Shown: positions 45,962 through 55,537, counted from the stretch's first letter. The stretch is DNA of 64,000 bases from Candidatus Binatia bacterium (GCA_036563615.1 DATCMB010000022.1:62001-126000), one strand, 5' to 3'. A program made the numbers and translations. Notes: generated by a model not told the origin, from the letters alone.

Positions 45962-46933
45962 CTAGAAGAGGCTGAAGAACGAGAAGCCGAGGCCGAAGTC
46001 GATGTCGACGTCGACGCCGGCGTGGACGCTCACGTCCGGGATGTCACGCGGCCCCATGATGCTCGTCGCGATGAACATCGCGCCGGGACGCGACGCGGTG
46101 ATCATCCCGAGCACCCACGGGAACTCGGCGCCGCGGCCGAGCGGTGGGCTCGCGACCGAGATCGAGGGCGACTGCACGATGTGCCAGTGCGAAGGGCAGC
46201 CCTGCGAAGGATCGCAGATCCCGTAGCGCGTGTACTCGACGACCCCGCCGCTGTGGTCCTTGAGCCAGAAGTTCGGCGTGTCCTCGTCGACGTCGAGCGC
46301 GATCGAAGGATCGTCGCCGTCGTCCGGCCCGTCGGCGATGGTGACGTGCATGTGCGTCGCACCGGAGACGCGGCCCTCGACGTAGGCGAAGCCGCCCTCG
46401 TATCCCGGCCAGCTCACGTTGAACGCTTCGAGGAAGGGCTCGTTGACCCACGGTGACCACTTGCCCTTCGGACCCTGGCTGCGCAGCCGCAGCGCCGTGT
46501 AGATGCCGTCGAGGCCGTCCGGCCGGCTGGGCAGCGTCGCGATGAGCTGCAGCGCGTACTCGGAGTCGATGTTCCGGAAGACGAAGCGACCCGCGCCGTC
46601 GGAACGCGTGCGCGCGATCGTCGTCCAGCGACACTGATTGATGCAGTACGAATAATTGTTGCCTGACGGACAGTCGGGCGGGCAGACCTTCAGGCGCTTG
46701 AGGTGCTGCTGCGAGGCCGCGAGCTCGACCGGGGCGTTGCGGGGAGCGCAGGCGCCGCGCAGCTCGAGCAGGTCGTTGCCGCGCATCTTCACCGACTGGA
46801 TGATCGGGATGCCGTTCGCCGGACAGCCGCAGCCCGCCGCCGACGCCTCGCGCGCCGTCCCCAGCGCACCGACGAGCAGCGCGGCCGACAGCACGCCGAG
46901 CGCGCGAGCCAAGAATGTGCTTCGAGCGCGCAT
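45962..46933 (-). CDS. Secreted Cys-rich protein, function unknown
   Basis: 323 residues with a clear Sec signal peptide (cleavage after about AREASA, residue 32). The mature N terminus is Cys-rich (GCGCP, then CAPRN, CPPDCPSGNN, CINQC), implying disulfides in the envelope. The middle is beta-rich and acidic (DGPDDGDDPSIALDVDEDTP), and the C terminus is hydrophobic/aromatic (FGLGFSFFSLF), a typical outer-membrane-type ending in Phe. No catalytic motif or known family recognised. Flanked at 1-bp distance by the TPR and Lgt-like genes. Confidence 0.7.
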   Translation of the reverse strand: MRARSTFLARALGVLSAALLVGALGTAREASAAGCGCPANGIPIIQSVKMRGNDLLELRGACAPRNAPVELAASQQHLKRLKVCPPDCPSGNNYSYCINQCRWTTIARTRSDGAGRFVFRNIDSEYALQLIATLPSRPDGLDGIYTALRLRSQGPKGKWSPWVNEPFLEAFNVSWPGYEGGFAYVEGRVSGATHMHVTIADGPDDGDDPSIALDVDEDTPNFWLKDHSGGVVEYTRYGICDPSQGCPSHWHIVQSPSISVASPPLGRGAEFPWVLGMITASRPGAMFIATSIMGPRDIPDVSVHAGVDVDIDFGLGFSFFSLF

Positions 46934-46934
46934 C

Positions 46935-47930
46935 TCAAGCCCCCTTTCTCGCCGCGATCGCGGCGTTGGCCATGCCGAGCGCGGTCTGCGCGTCCGCTGC
47001 GGCCGGCCGATCGAGCGCTCTCACCAGGAAGGCGAGGACCCCCGTCGTCTTGTCGGTGCGGCCCGCGTAGAGGCGCGCGAGACGGGCGACGAACTCCTGC
47101 GGTGGAAGCCGCAGGTCGATCAGCCGCACCGTCGACGCGCCGTCGACCGCGGACGTCGACGGCGTCTTCTGGGCGAGACGCTCGAGCGTCTTGCGGGCCG
47201 CGATCGGCGCTCCGGCGTCGATCTGCGCGAGCCCGATCGCGAGCTCGACGTCGTCGCCGAACGTCGAGCCGCGGACCAGGCGACGCAGCGCGCGCAGCCA
47301 GCGCAGCTCCTGCTTGTGCTCGCCGCGCGCCGCGTGGGCGCGGGCGAGCGTGAGCCCGGCGGCGACCCGGAGCATCGGCTCCGAGCCGCGCGTCACGAGC
47401 GCTCGCAGCTCGGTCGGAACCTCGGTCGCGTCGCCCTGCGCGATCAGGCGCGACCACGCGAGCCCGAGCACGCCGAGCTCGTTCACGAAGCGCTCGTTCG
47501 TGCGCGAGGCAATCAGGCCGAAGTGGCGCGCCGCGTTGCCGCCGTCGCCGCGCGCGAGCGCGAGCCAGCCGCGGGCGAGGAGGACCTGCGCCGAAGCCTC
47601 CCCGGCGGCGAAGTCGCGCTCCGCCGCCGCGAGCACCTCGTCGGCGGTCGCGCCGTTGCCTCGCGACAGCTCGAGATCGGCGAGCATTAGCGCCGCCTCG
47701 AGCCCGCGACGCGTCCGTGGCTCCTTCGCGCGCGCCTCGCGGAGCTTGGCGACGGCGTCGGCGGTGCGGCCCTCCGCGATCGCGTAGCGCGCCTGTCGCA
47801 GCAGCACGCCTGCCGACGCCTGGTTGCCGTACGCGCCGGTCGGGACGAGGGCGATCAGCAGCGCTGCGAGGAGCGCCGGCCGGCCCCAATCACCGGGCGC
47901 ACGTATCCTCTTCTTGACTCCGTGGGACAT
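46935..47930 (-). CDS. Exported TPR-repeat protein
   Basis: 331 residues from ATG 47930, with GGAGGG just upstream. The N terminus (KKRIRAPGDWGRPALLAALL) ends in VPTGAYG, a signal peptide or anchor. The rest is helical, with TPR-like repeats (e.g. LLRQARYAIAEGRTADAVAKL and LLARGWLALARGDGGNAARHF). Probably a periplasmic protein-protein adaptor. The frame is open upstream to 48383, but that part crosses the divergent promoter region and is a shadow. First gene of the operon ending in the Lgt-like protein. Confidence 0.75.
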   Translation of the reverse strand: MSHGVKKRIRAPGDWGRPALLAALLIALVPTGAYGNQASAGVLLRQARYAIAEGRTADAVAKLREARAKEPRTRRGLEAALMLADLELSRGNGATADEVLAAAERDFAAGEASAQVLLARGWLALARGDGGNAARHFGLIASRTNERFVNELGVLGLAWSRLIAQGDATEVPTELRALVTRGSEPMLRVAAGLTLARAHAARGEHKQELRWLRALRRLVRGSTFGDDVELAIGLAQIDAGAPIAARKTLERLAQKTPSTSAVDGASTVRLIDLRLPPQEFVARLARLYAGRTDKTTGVLAFLVRALDRPAAADAQTALGMANAAIAARKGA

Positions 47931-48091
47931 AGCACCCTCCACGCCGCCGCGCCCGAGCGGCGGCGTCGCTCGGCGCCGCCCGAGGCGACGGCGCGGTGGC
48001 TGCGGTGGGGGAGGCCGCAAGCCGCGCCTTCTGCACGCGCCGTGCCTGCGCGAAAGCGCGGACACGCAAGCGCGCGAGCCCGAAGCGTTCG

Positions 48092-48135
48092 TTGCACTGC
48101 GACGCCGCGGCGAACGGCGTCGCTGCACCGTGCAA
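48092..48135. repeat. Long imperfect inverted repeat in a divergent promoter region
   Basis: GCGACGCCG (48099-48107) and CGGCGTCGC (48115-48123) pair around a 7-nt loop. An outer TTGCAC/GTGCAA (48092-48097 with 48130-48135) extends the stem across a small internal asymmetry. It lies in the 280-bp gap between the TPR gene and dinG and could be an operator or cruciform. The rest of the gap shows no gene. Confidence 0.4.
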
Positions 48136-48210
48136 CACGCGGTTGTCCGCCGACGCCCTGCGGACGCGGGTTGCGTCGCGGCACGCGAGCAGCGAGAGGA
48201 TCTGACCGCC

Positions 48211-51081
48211 GTGGACGACGTCGCGAAGATCGCCGCCGACGACGAGCCGCTCGCGCGCCTGCCGGACGCCGACCAGCTCGCGATGCTGGCCTCCGCGCTC
48301 GGGCCGTTCGCCGTCGTCGACCTCGAGACGACCGGCCTCGACCCGGAGACGGCGCAGGTGATCGAGGTCGGCGCGGTGCGCATCGCCCCCGGCGAGCCGC
48401 CCGCGACGTTTCATCGCTTCGTCGATCCGGGCGCGCCGCTACCACCGCTGACCACGACGCTGACCGGTCTCACGCACGACGACCTCCGCGGAGCGCCGCC
48501 GTGGACGCAGGTCGTGGGCGAGCTCGCGGCGTTCGTCGCCGACGCGACCATCGTCGCGCACAACGCGGCCTTCGAGCGTGGCTTCCTCGGGCGGTTTCTC
48601 CGGAGCAGCGAGTACCTCGACACCCTCGAGCTCGCCTGCATCCTCCGACCCGAGCTCGCGGGCCACAGCCTCGAGACGCTGGCGCGCGACCTCCTCGGGC
48701 GCACCAAGCGACACCGCGCGCTCGACGACGCGCTCGACACGCTCGCCGTGCTGGCGCGCCTCGCGGCCGAGATCGCCCGCGGCGAGCATCCCGAGCTTCG
48801 TCTGGTCCTGCAGGACCTATCGGCGAGCTGGCCGTGGGCGCGCCTGCTGCGCGTGCCGCGCGCGACCGCCGCGAGTCGTCCGGACGAGCTGCGCGACGGC
48901 GGGGCAGCGACGCTTCGGGTGCAGCCCGCCGAGATGCGTCGCACCCGGATTCCCGCCGAGTGGTACAGCGCGGACTTCGTCACCCAGCTCCTCGCCGACG
49001 AGGCCCGCTGGCGACGACACGTGCCCGGCTACCGCGCGCGCGACGGCCAGATCGAGCTCGCGCGCGCTCTCCTGGTCGCGCTGCGCGAGGACCGCGCGCT
49101 GGCCGCCGAAGCCGGGACCGGCATCGGCAAGACGCTCGCCTACGCGCTCGTCGGGCTGCTGCACGCGCTGCACACCAACGAGCGCGTCGTCGTGAGCTCC
49201 GCCAACCGGACGCTGCAGGAGCGCGTCGTCGACGAGGAGCTGCCGCGCATCGCGGCCGTGCTCGGCATCCCGCCGCAGCCGGCGATCGTGCTCAAGGGAC
49301 GCGCCAACTACGGCAGCACGACGCGAGCGCTCGATCTCGCGACGCGTCCGGCGGACTTCGGCTTTCCGGATCTGCCGGCGGCGACGCGTCTCTACTTGAC
49401 GTCGTACTTCCACCGCTGCCCGGAGCGCGACCTGCAAGCCTTCGGCGGCTGGCTGCTCGCGCGTGATCCGGCGCTGCGCGGCATCCGTGACGTGATCGCC
49501 TGCTCGACGGACTGCAGCGAGCGCGCGTGCCGCGAGGCGCCCGGCGGACCGTGCGGGTACCTGCGCCGCGTCGACGCGCTCGCCGACGCGGCGATCGTGT
49601 CGATCAACCACTCGCTGCTGCTCACCTGGCCGGCGCGCTACGGCGCGATCGAGCGGCTGATCATCGACGAGGCGCACGAGCTCGCGCACGAGGGCGACCG
49701 CGCGTTCCGCGAAGAGGTCGCGGCGCGGGACGTGCGTCAGTGGCTGTCGCAGCTCGCGGCCGGCGGCAGGGGAGGGTTGCTCGCGGCGCTCGCGGCCGGC
49801 GCGGGTGATCTCGTCGCCGCGCGCCGTGCGATCGATCTCGCGCGGCGCTGCGAGCTCGCGGTCGAGGCGGCCGGACGCGCGCTCGTGCCGCTGTGCGGCG
49901 AGGGCGAGACGCTCGTGCCGTCGGCCGAGGTCGCGGCGCAGAGCCCGACGTGGTCGCACGCCGCGCGCTGCATCACCGACGCGGCGAGCGCCCTCGCCAT
50001 GCTCGGCGAGGAGGTCGAGCGGCTCGCCGGCCGCTACCGCGAGAAGACCGGCGACGGCGCGCCGCGCGACGACGCGGTGTCGGCCCGCGCGGCGACGCTC
50101 GGCGCGTCGCTCGCGGCGGTCGGCACGGGCCTGCTCGCCGATCTCTTCGAGCAGACCCGCGACGCGACGGTGTACTCGGCCTGGGCGCGTCCGGTCCGCG
50201 AGAGCACCGACTGGGGCGTGCGCGCGACACCTCTCAACGTCGCGGAGCTGATCCACGCGCGGCTGCTCGAGCCGGCGCGCACGGTGGTCGCGGTGTCGGC
50301 GACGCTCGGCGTCGGCGGCAACCCGAAGCCGACGCTCGAGAAGCTCGGCTGGCAGCTGCTGCCGGAGGAGCGCCGCCTGCCGGAGCTCGTCATCCCGTCG
50401 CCGTTCGACTACCCGGGGCGCTCGGTGCTCGCCTTCGCGGAGGCGGGAACCTACCGCACGAGCGGCTTCGCCGCGGAGTGCGCGCAGGCGATCGCCAGCA
50501 TCGCGCGTCTCCTCGGCGGGCGTACGCTGGTTCTCTTCACCAGCCGCAATCGCCTCGCGGACGTCGCGGAGCGGCTCGAGCCGCTGCTGCGCGACGACGG
50601 GATCACGGTGCTCGTGCAGCGACGCGGCGGCGGCGCGTCGCGTCTCGTCGAGCAGTTCGCCGCGAGCCGGCGCGCCGTGCTGCTCGGGACGCGCTCGCTC
50701 TGGCAGGGCATCGACGTCCCGGGCGACGCGCTCTCCTGCGTCGTGATCGACAAGCTGCCGTTCCCGCGGCCGAACGATCCGCTGCAGCAGGGACGCGCGC
50801 GCGTCATTCGCGAGAGCGGCGGCGACGACTTCCGCGCGCTGTCGCTCGAGCCCGCGGTGGTCGCGTTCAAGCAGATGTTCGGCCGCCTGATCCGCAGCGA
50901 GAACGACCGCGGCTTCGTCGTCGTCCTCGGCGCCGACACGAGCAAGGCGTACCTGCAGGACTTCGTCGGCTCGCTCCCGGGGCCGCCGCGCGTGCTGGTC
51001 GCCGGGATGCCGTCGATCCTCGCCGAGATGAACGCCTTCTTCAGCTCGCAGCCCGACGCGGCGACAGACCGAGCTGGTTGA
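48211..51081 (+). CDS. DinG-family helicase fused to a DEDDh exonuclease
   Basis: About 956 residues. The N-terminal DnaQ-like 3'-5' exonuclease (about 32-195) has VVDLETTG, AHNAAFERGFL and HRALDDALDT. A superfamily 2 XPD/DinG-type helicase follows, with Walker A AGTGIGKT, four cluster cysteines (CSTDCSERAC and GGPCGY) and DEAH in IIDEAHELAHEGD. The C-terminal motor has a FGRLIRSENDRGF motif. This exonuclease-helicase fusion matches the YpvA/DinG type of Gram-positives. Start taken as GTG 48211, with GAGAGGA 12 bp upstream; an ATG at 47824 would run antisense through the TPR gene. Its last 41 bp overlap convergent ntrC. Confidence 0.88.
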   Translation: MDDVAKIAADDEPLARLPDADQLAMLASALGPFAVVDLETTGLDPETAQVIEVGAVRIAPGEPPATFHRFVDPGAPLPPLTTTLTGLTHDDLRGAPPWTQVVGELAAFVADATIVAHNAAFERGFLGRFLRSSEYLDTLELACILRPELAGHSLETLARDLLGRTKRHRALDDALDTLAVLARLAAEIARGEHPELRLVLQDLSASWPWARLLRVPRATAASRPDELRDGGAATLRVQPAEMRRTRIPAEWYSADFVTQLLADEARWRRHVPGYRARDGQIELARALLVALREDRALAAEAGTGIGKTLAYALVGLLHALHTNERVVVSSANRTLQERVVDEELPRIAAVLGIPPQPAIVLKGRANYGSTTRALDLATRPADFGFPDLPAATRLYLTSYFHRCPERDLQAFGGWLLARDPALRGIRDVIACSTDCSERACREAPGGPCGYLRRVDALADAAIVSINHSLLLTWPARYGAIERLIIDEAHELAHEGDRAFREEVAARDVRQWLSQLAAGGRGGLLAALAAGAGDLVAARRAIDLARRCELAVEAAGRALVPLCGEGETLVPSAEVAAQSPTWSHAARCITDAASALAMLGEEVERLAGRYREKTGDGAPRDDAVSARAATLGASLAAVGTGLLADLFEQTRDATVYSAWARPVRESTDWGVRATPLNVAELIHARLLEPARTVVAVSATLGVGGNPKPTLEKLGWQLLPEERRLPELVIPSPFDYPGRSVLAFAEAGTYRTSGFAAECAQAIASIARLLGGRTLVLFTSRNRLADVAERLEPLLRDDGITVLVQRRGGGASRLVEQFAASRRAVLLGTRSLWQGIDVPGDALSCVVIDKLPFPRPNDPLQQGRARVIRESGGDDFRALSLEPAVVAFKQMFGRLIRSENDRGFVVVLGADTSKAYLQDFVGSLPGPPRVLVAGMPSILAEMNAFFSSQPDAATDRAG

Positions 51082-52495
51082 GCTTCTTGCGCAGCGTGTT
51101 GCGGTTGATGCCGAGGATCTGCGCGGCGCGCACCTGGTTGCCGTTGGTGCGCTCGAGCGTCGCCTCGAGCAGCGGGCGCTCGAACTCCATCAGCAGCGTC
51201 GCGTAGACGTCGACCGGGTCGCGATCGCCGTGCGCCTCGAACTGGCTGCGCGTGCGGCGTCGCACCACCTCGGCGAGCGAGTCGCCGTTCGACGGCGGCG
51301 CGGTGGTCTCGGCGAGCTGGAAGTCGCTCGGCATGAGCGTCCGACCCGGCGCCAGCACCGCGGCGCGCACCAGCGTGTTCTCGAGCTCGCGGACGTTGCC
51401 CGGCCAGCTGTACTGCATCAGCATCGCTTCCGCCGCAGGCGCGATGCCCGTCATCTCCGTGCCGAGGTCGCGGTTGATCTTGGCGATGAAGTAGCGGATC
51501 AGCTCGGGGATGTCGCTCTTGCGCTCGCGCAGCGGCGGCACGTGGATCGGCACGACGTTGAGCCGGAAGTAGAGGTCTTCGCGGAAGCGTCCGGCGCGCA
51601 CGGCGCGCGCGAGCTCCTGGTTGGTCGCCGCGACGATGCGCAAGTCCGCGCGCAGGCTCTCGCGTCCGCCGACGCGCGAGAACTCGCGCTCCTGCAGGAC
51701 GCGCAGCAGCTTCGCCTGCAGCTCGAGCGGCATGTCGGCGACCTCGTCGAGGAACAGCGTGCCGCCTGCCGCCTGCTCGAACTTGCCCGCGCGGCGCTCG
51801 ATCGCGCCCGTGAAGGCGCCGCGCTCGTAGCCGAAGAGCTCGCTCTCGAGCAGCTCGCGCGGGATCGCGGAGCAGTTGAGCGCGACGAACGGTCCCTGCC
51901 AGCGCGGCGAGTGGTAGTGGATCGCCTTCGCGATCAGCTCCTTGCCGGTGCCGCTCTCGCCCTCGATGAGGACCGTCGCGTCGCTCTTCGCGACGCGGCC
52001 GAGCAGCTTGTAGATGTTCTGCATCGCCGGCGAGCGGCCGATGATGTCGACGCCGACCTCGTAGCGCTTGCGCAGCTCGCCCTTGAGGACGCTCACCTCG
52101 GTCGAGAGCTGACGCGTCTCGAGGACGCGCTGGACCAGCAGCCGCACGACGTCGAGGTCGAACGGCTTGGTGAGGTAGTCGTAGGCGCCGCGCTTCATCG
52201 CCTCGACGGCGTTCGCCATCGTGGTCTGCGCGGTCATCACGACGAGCGTCGTCTGGCAGCCGGCCTCGCGCGCCTTGGTGACGACGTCGAGACCGTTCAT
52301 GTCCGGCATGCGGATGTCGAGGAAGGCGACGTCGATGCCGCCGCGGTTCAGGATCGCGAGCGCCTCGCTGCCGGTCGATGCTTCGGTGACCTGGTGGCCG
52401 TCTGCGGTCAACGCTTCGGACAAGACCCAGCGGATCGAGCGCTCGTCGTCCGCCACCAGGATGCGTGCGGTTGCGTTTCCGTTGTTCTCAGGCAT
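51041..52495 (-). CDS. ntrC: Sigma-54-dependent response regulator, NtrC family
   Basis: 484 residues with a receiver (phospho-acceptor Asp60 in AFLDIRMPD and Lys in YLTKPF), an AAA+ domain with Walker A GESGTGKE and GAFTGA (the sigma-54 contact loop), and a C-terminal Fis-type HTH (GNQVRAAQILGINRNTLRKK). The receiver and HTH are closest in style to NtrC, the nitrogen regulator. It overlaps its kinase gene by 8 bp, the standard ntrBC arrangement. No glnA is adjacent. Confidence 0.92.
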   Translation of the reverse strand: MPENNGNATARILVADDERSIRWVLSEALTADGHQVTEASTGSEALAILNRGGIDVAFLDIRMPDMNGLDVVTKAREAGCQTTLVVMTAQTTMANAVEAMKRGAYDYLTKPFDLDVVRLLVQRVLETRQLSTEVSVLKGELRKRYEVGVDIIGRSPAMQNIYKLLGRVAKSDATVLIEGESGTGKELIAKAIHYHSPRWQGPFVALNCSAIPRELLESELFGYERGAFTGAIERRAGKFEQAAGGTLFLDEVADMPLELQAKLLRVLQEREFSRVGGRESLRADLRIVAATNQELARAVRAGRFREDLYFRLNVVPIHVPPLRERKSDIPELIRYFIAKINRDLGTEMTGIAPAAEAMLMQYSWPGNVRELENTLVRAAVLAPGRTLMPSDFQLAETTAPPSNGDSLAEVVRRRTRSQFEAHGDRDPVDVYATLLMEFERPLLEATLERTNGNQVRAAQILGINRNTLRKKLNQLGLSPRRAAS

Positions 52496-53594
52496 GGCTG
52501 CTGCCCCGGTCGACGGGAAGCGTCACGGTGAAGATCGACCCGACGCCGGGCTCCGATTTGACGCGCAGGACGCCGCCGTGCTCGCTGATGATGCGCTGGC
52601 TGATCGCCAGCCCGAGCCCGGTCCCGCCATCCTTGGTCGTGAAGAAGGGTGAGAAGATGCGCCCGAGGTTCTCGGGCGCGATGCCGGGCCCCTGGTCGCT
52701 CACGTCGAGCGACAGGAACTGCTCCCGTCCGTTCGCGCCGGCGACGTAGTACGACGTCTCCATGCGCGTCGTGATGGTGATGGTGCCGCCGGGGGGCGAC
52801 ACGTCGACCGCGTTGCGCACGAGGTTGAGCAACACCTGCGTGAGACGTCCGGCGTCGCCGAGCACGTTCGGCAGGCTGGGGTCGAAGGCGCGGACGAAGT
52901 TCAGCCGTCCGCCGCGTCCGGCGCCCTCGATCGCGATCACGCGGTCGATGATCTCGTGGATGTTGACGCCGCGCCGCTCGAGGCGTGGCGGTCCGGTGAG
53001 GTCGAGCAGCTGCGCCATCAGGCTGTTCAGCCGGTCGATCTCGCCGAGGATGATCTGGGTGCACTCCCGCATGCGGTGCGGATCGGGCGGGTTGCTCGAC
53101 AGGAGCTGGGCTGCGCCGCGCATGCCGGAGAGCGGGTTCTTGATCTCGTGGGCGAGCCCCGCGAGCAGGATCTCGAGCTGGTTCAGCCGGTCGGCCTCGC
53201 GCGTGCGGGACTCGAGCTCGCGCTGGTAGCTGAGGTCGTGCAGGGTGACGAGGCTGCCGACCTCACGGCCGTCGTCGTCGACGAGCAGCGTCGCGGCGGC
53301 GCGGACCGGACGCTTGCCGCCGTGCCGGCTGACCAGCGACGCGTCGCCGCGGACGTTGCGCACCCCGGAGGCGCGGGTCGCCTGCAGGAGGTCGATCAGC
53401 CAGGGGTTGGCCGCGAACAGCTTGCTCGCGTGCTGACCGACGGACTGCACGGCGGACAGACCGGTCAGCTGCGCGGCGCCCTCGTTCATGAACTCGAGCG
53501 TCTGATCGCGGTTGAGGACGATCAGGCCGTCATCGAGGCTCTCGAGGACGTTGAGCCATTGCTCGGCAAGGTAGCGTGATCCTGCCCGTCGCAT
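52488..53594 (-). CDS. ntrB: NtrB-type PAS sensor histidine kinase
   Basis: 368 residues from ATG 53594, with no membrane helix. A PAS domain (about 10-120) is followed by the H box GLAHEIKNPLSGMRG, N box LLNLVRNAVDVSPPGG, and the G boxes DQGPGIAPENLGRIF and GGTGLGLAISQRI. The HEIKNPLxG form is the NtrB type. A GTG at 53606 and an ATG at 53690 are alternative starts. A locally AT-rich promoter area lies upstream, facing moeA across 248 bp. Confidence 0.92.
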   Translation of the reverse strand: MRRAGSRYLAEQWLNVLESLDDGLIVLNRDQTLEFMNEGAAQLTGLSAVQSVGQHASKLFAANPWLIDLLQATRASGVRNVRGDASLVSRHGGKRPVRAAATLLVDDDGREVGSLVTLHDLSYQRELESRTREADRLNQLEILLAGLAHEIKNPLSGMRGAAQLLSSNPPDPHRMRECTQIILGEIDRLNSLMAQLLDLTGPPRLERRGVNIHEIIDRVIAIEGAGRGGRLNFVRAFDPSLPNVLGDAGRLTQVLLNLVRNAVDVSPPGGTITITTRMETSYYVAGANGREQFLSLDVSDQGPGIAPENLGRIFSPFFTTKDGGTGLGLAISQRIISEHGGVLRVKSEPGVGSIFTVTLPVDRGSSHA

Positions 53595-53842
53595 AAGCAG
53601 CTGCACATCTTTTAAGCAGCGATCCGCCCACAAGCGAATCAAGAAGCGGCAAAATCGCTGTCTTCCGGGCGCGATGCGCCGGCGTAGCAAGCGGGTCGCC
53701 CACCAGAAGGCCGGTGCCCACGGCGCGGGCGGGCAGGGTCGAGAGGTGCTTCGGGAGGCCAGGCGGGCTTTTCGGGGGCCGGCGGGGCTACCTCGAGCGG
53801 ACCCGTCTTGACGCGCCGCGACCCGGCAGGGAGATTCCCGGC

Positions 53843-55084
53843 GTGGTTTCCGTCGCAGACGCCATCGAAGCCGTGATGTCCGCCGTCGTCCCGACCCCCG
53901 CCGAGGAGGTCCCGGTCGCGGAGGCCGGGGGGCGGGTCCTGGCCCAGGAGGTCACGGCGCCGTTGGACATCCCGCCGTTCGAGAACTCGCAGATGGACGG
54001 CTTCGCCGTCCGCAGCGAGGACCTGGTGGGGGCATCTCCCAGCACCCCGGTCGGCCTGCACGTGATCGGGACGGTGCCCGCGGGGCGGGCGGCCCAGGTC
54101 GCCGTCGGGCGGGGCGAGGCGCTGCGGATCATGACCGGCGCGCCGCTGCCGCAGGGCGCCGACGCCGTGGTCAAGGTCGAGGACACCCGCGTCGAGGGCT
54201 CGCTCGTCGAGATCCGGCACGCGCCGGCGCGCGGCGAGTTCGTCCGGCCGGCCGGCGAGGACGTGCGCGCCGGCGAGACGGTGCTGCGGCCGGGACGAGC
54301 GCTGCGCGCGGCGGACGTCGGGCTGATCGCCTCGATCGGGCTCCCGACGGTGCGCGTCCGGACGCGTCCCCGGGTCGCGATCCTCGCGACCGGCGACGAG
54401 CTCGTCCCGCTCGGCGGGACGCTCGGACCGGGGCAGATCTACAACTCGAACGCGTACGCGCTCGCCGCGGCGGTGCGCGAGGTCGGCGGGACGCCGACCA
54501 TCCTCGGCATCGTGCCCGACGAGCCCGACGCGATGCGCGCGGCGTTCGCATCCTGCGCGAGCTTCGACGTGATCCTCTCGACCGGCGGCGTGTCGGTCGG
54601 CGACTTCGACTTCGTCAAGCAGATCATGGACGAGCTCGGGCTCGAGCGCCGCTTCTGGCAGGTCGCGCAGAAGCCGGGCAAGCCGCTCACCTTCGCGGCG
54701 CAGGACGGACGGCTCTACTTCGGCCTGCCCGGGAACCCGGTGTCGTCGCTGGTGTGCTTCACGCTCTACGTCGCGCCCGCGCTGCGTCGGGCGATGGGGC
54801 TCGACGCCGTGTTCGCGCCCTCGGTCGAGGTCGAGATGGCGCGCAGCGTGCGGACGGCGCGCAGCCTGACCGAGCTCGTGCGCTGCACGCTCGAGTGGCG
54901 CGAGAACGGCATGCTCGCGACGCCGACCGGGACGCAGAGCTCCGGCGTGCTGCGCTCGCTCTCGCTCGCCGACTGTCTGGTGATCAGCCCGCCGGGTCAG
55001 GAAGAGCTCGCGGTCGGGGCGCGGCCGCAGGCGCTGCTGCTCGGCCAGGAGCTGGCGCTCTCGCCCGCGCATCCCTTCGCGTAG
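53843..55084 (+). CDS. moeA: Molybdopterin molybdenumtransferase MoeA
   Basis: Inserts molybdate into adenylylated molybdopterin. It is 413 residues from GTG 53843 (GGGAG about 9 bp upstream); the frame is open to 53714, but the extension is Gly/Arg-rich and not conserved. Motifs: PPFENSQMDGFAVR, IMTGAPLPQGADAVV, RVAILATGDELV, STGGVSVGDFDF and FGLPGNPVSS. It shares the pathway with MoaA at 1942. Divergent from ntrB. Confidence 0.95.
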   Translation: MVSVADAIEAVMSAVVPTPAEEVPVAEAGGRVLAQEVTAPLDIPPFENSQMDGFAVRSEDLVGASPSTPVGLHVIGTVPAGRAAQVAVGRGEALRIMTGAPLPQGADAVVKVEDTRVEGSLVEIRHAPARGEFVRPAGEDVRAGETVLRPGRALRAADVGLIASIGLPTVRVRTRPRVAILATGDELVPLGGTLGPGQIYNSNAYALAAAVREVGGTPTILGIVPDEPDAMRAAFASCASFDVILSTGGVSVGDFDFVKQIMDELGLERRFWQVAQKPGKPLTFAAQDGRLYFGLPGNPVSSLVCFTLYVAPALRRAMGLDAVFAPSVEVEMARSVRTARSLTELVRCTLEWRENGMLATPTGTQSSGVLRSLSLADCLVISPPGQEELAVGARPQALLLGQELALSPAHPFA

Positions 55085-55126
55085 GTCGCGACCCGTATCG
55101 CGTCGCGACGCTGCTGGACGTGGACG

Positions 55127-55537
55127 CTAGAGGTCGCTGACGTCGTCGGCGCCGCCCGCCTCGGCGACGGTATCGCTCGACGGGCCGGCGTCGTCGCCGC
55201 CGTCGTCGCCCGACAGGTCGCCGCCGGCTTCGAGCTCGTCGATCATCTCGTCGAACTCGGGTCCGGCGACCTCGTCGCCGAGCTCCTTGCCCATCTTGCG
55301 CATCCAGCGCGCGATGCTCCGCGGGTCGTTCTCGTCGAGCCCGGCGAGCTGCGACGGGTCGCCGAGCGCGTCGAGCCGGCTCTCTTCGGAGCGCGCGACC
55401 GCGAAGCGCGACATCAACCGGTCGAGCTCGCGGCTCCCGCAGCGGTCGCAGACGGCGTCGGGCTGCTCGCTGACGCGCAGCGTGAGGACCTGCACGCGGC
55501 GACGGCACGAGCGGCAGCGGTATTCGTAGATCGGCAT
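55127..55537 (-). CDS. FmdB-family zinc-ribbon protein
   Basis: 136 residues. The N-terminal FmdB zinc ribbon MPIYEYRC has cysteines 8, 11, 30 and 33. A helical middle (SIARWMRKMGKELGD) and a long acidic, Gly/Asp-rich tail follow. Family members are often found beside regulatory genes but have no settled role. It is the last gene of the prkA-yeaH-spoVR operon, 13 bp after spoVR. Confidence 0.85.
   Translation of the reverse strand: MPIYEYRCRSCRRRVQVLTLRVSEQPDAVCDRCGSRELDRLMSRFAVARSEESRLDALGDPSQLAGLDENDPRSIARWMRKMGKELGDEVAGPEFDEMIDELEAGGDLSGDDGGDDAGPSSDTVAEAGGADDVSDL

Noticed and set aside
47824-48210. N-terminal extension of the DinG-type protein
   Set aside because: It crosses the divergent promoter region and the start of the TPR gene and has no domain; GTG 48211 has an RBS and directly precedes the exonuclease fold.
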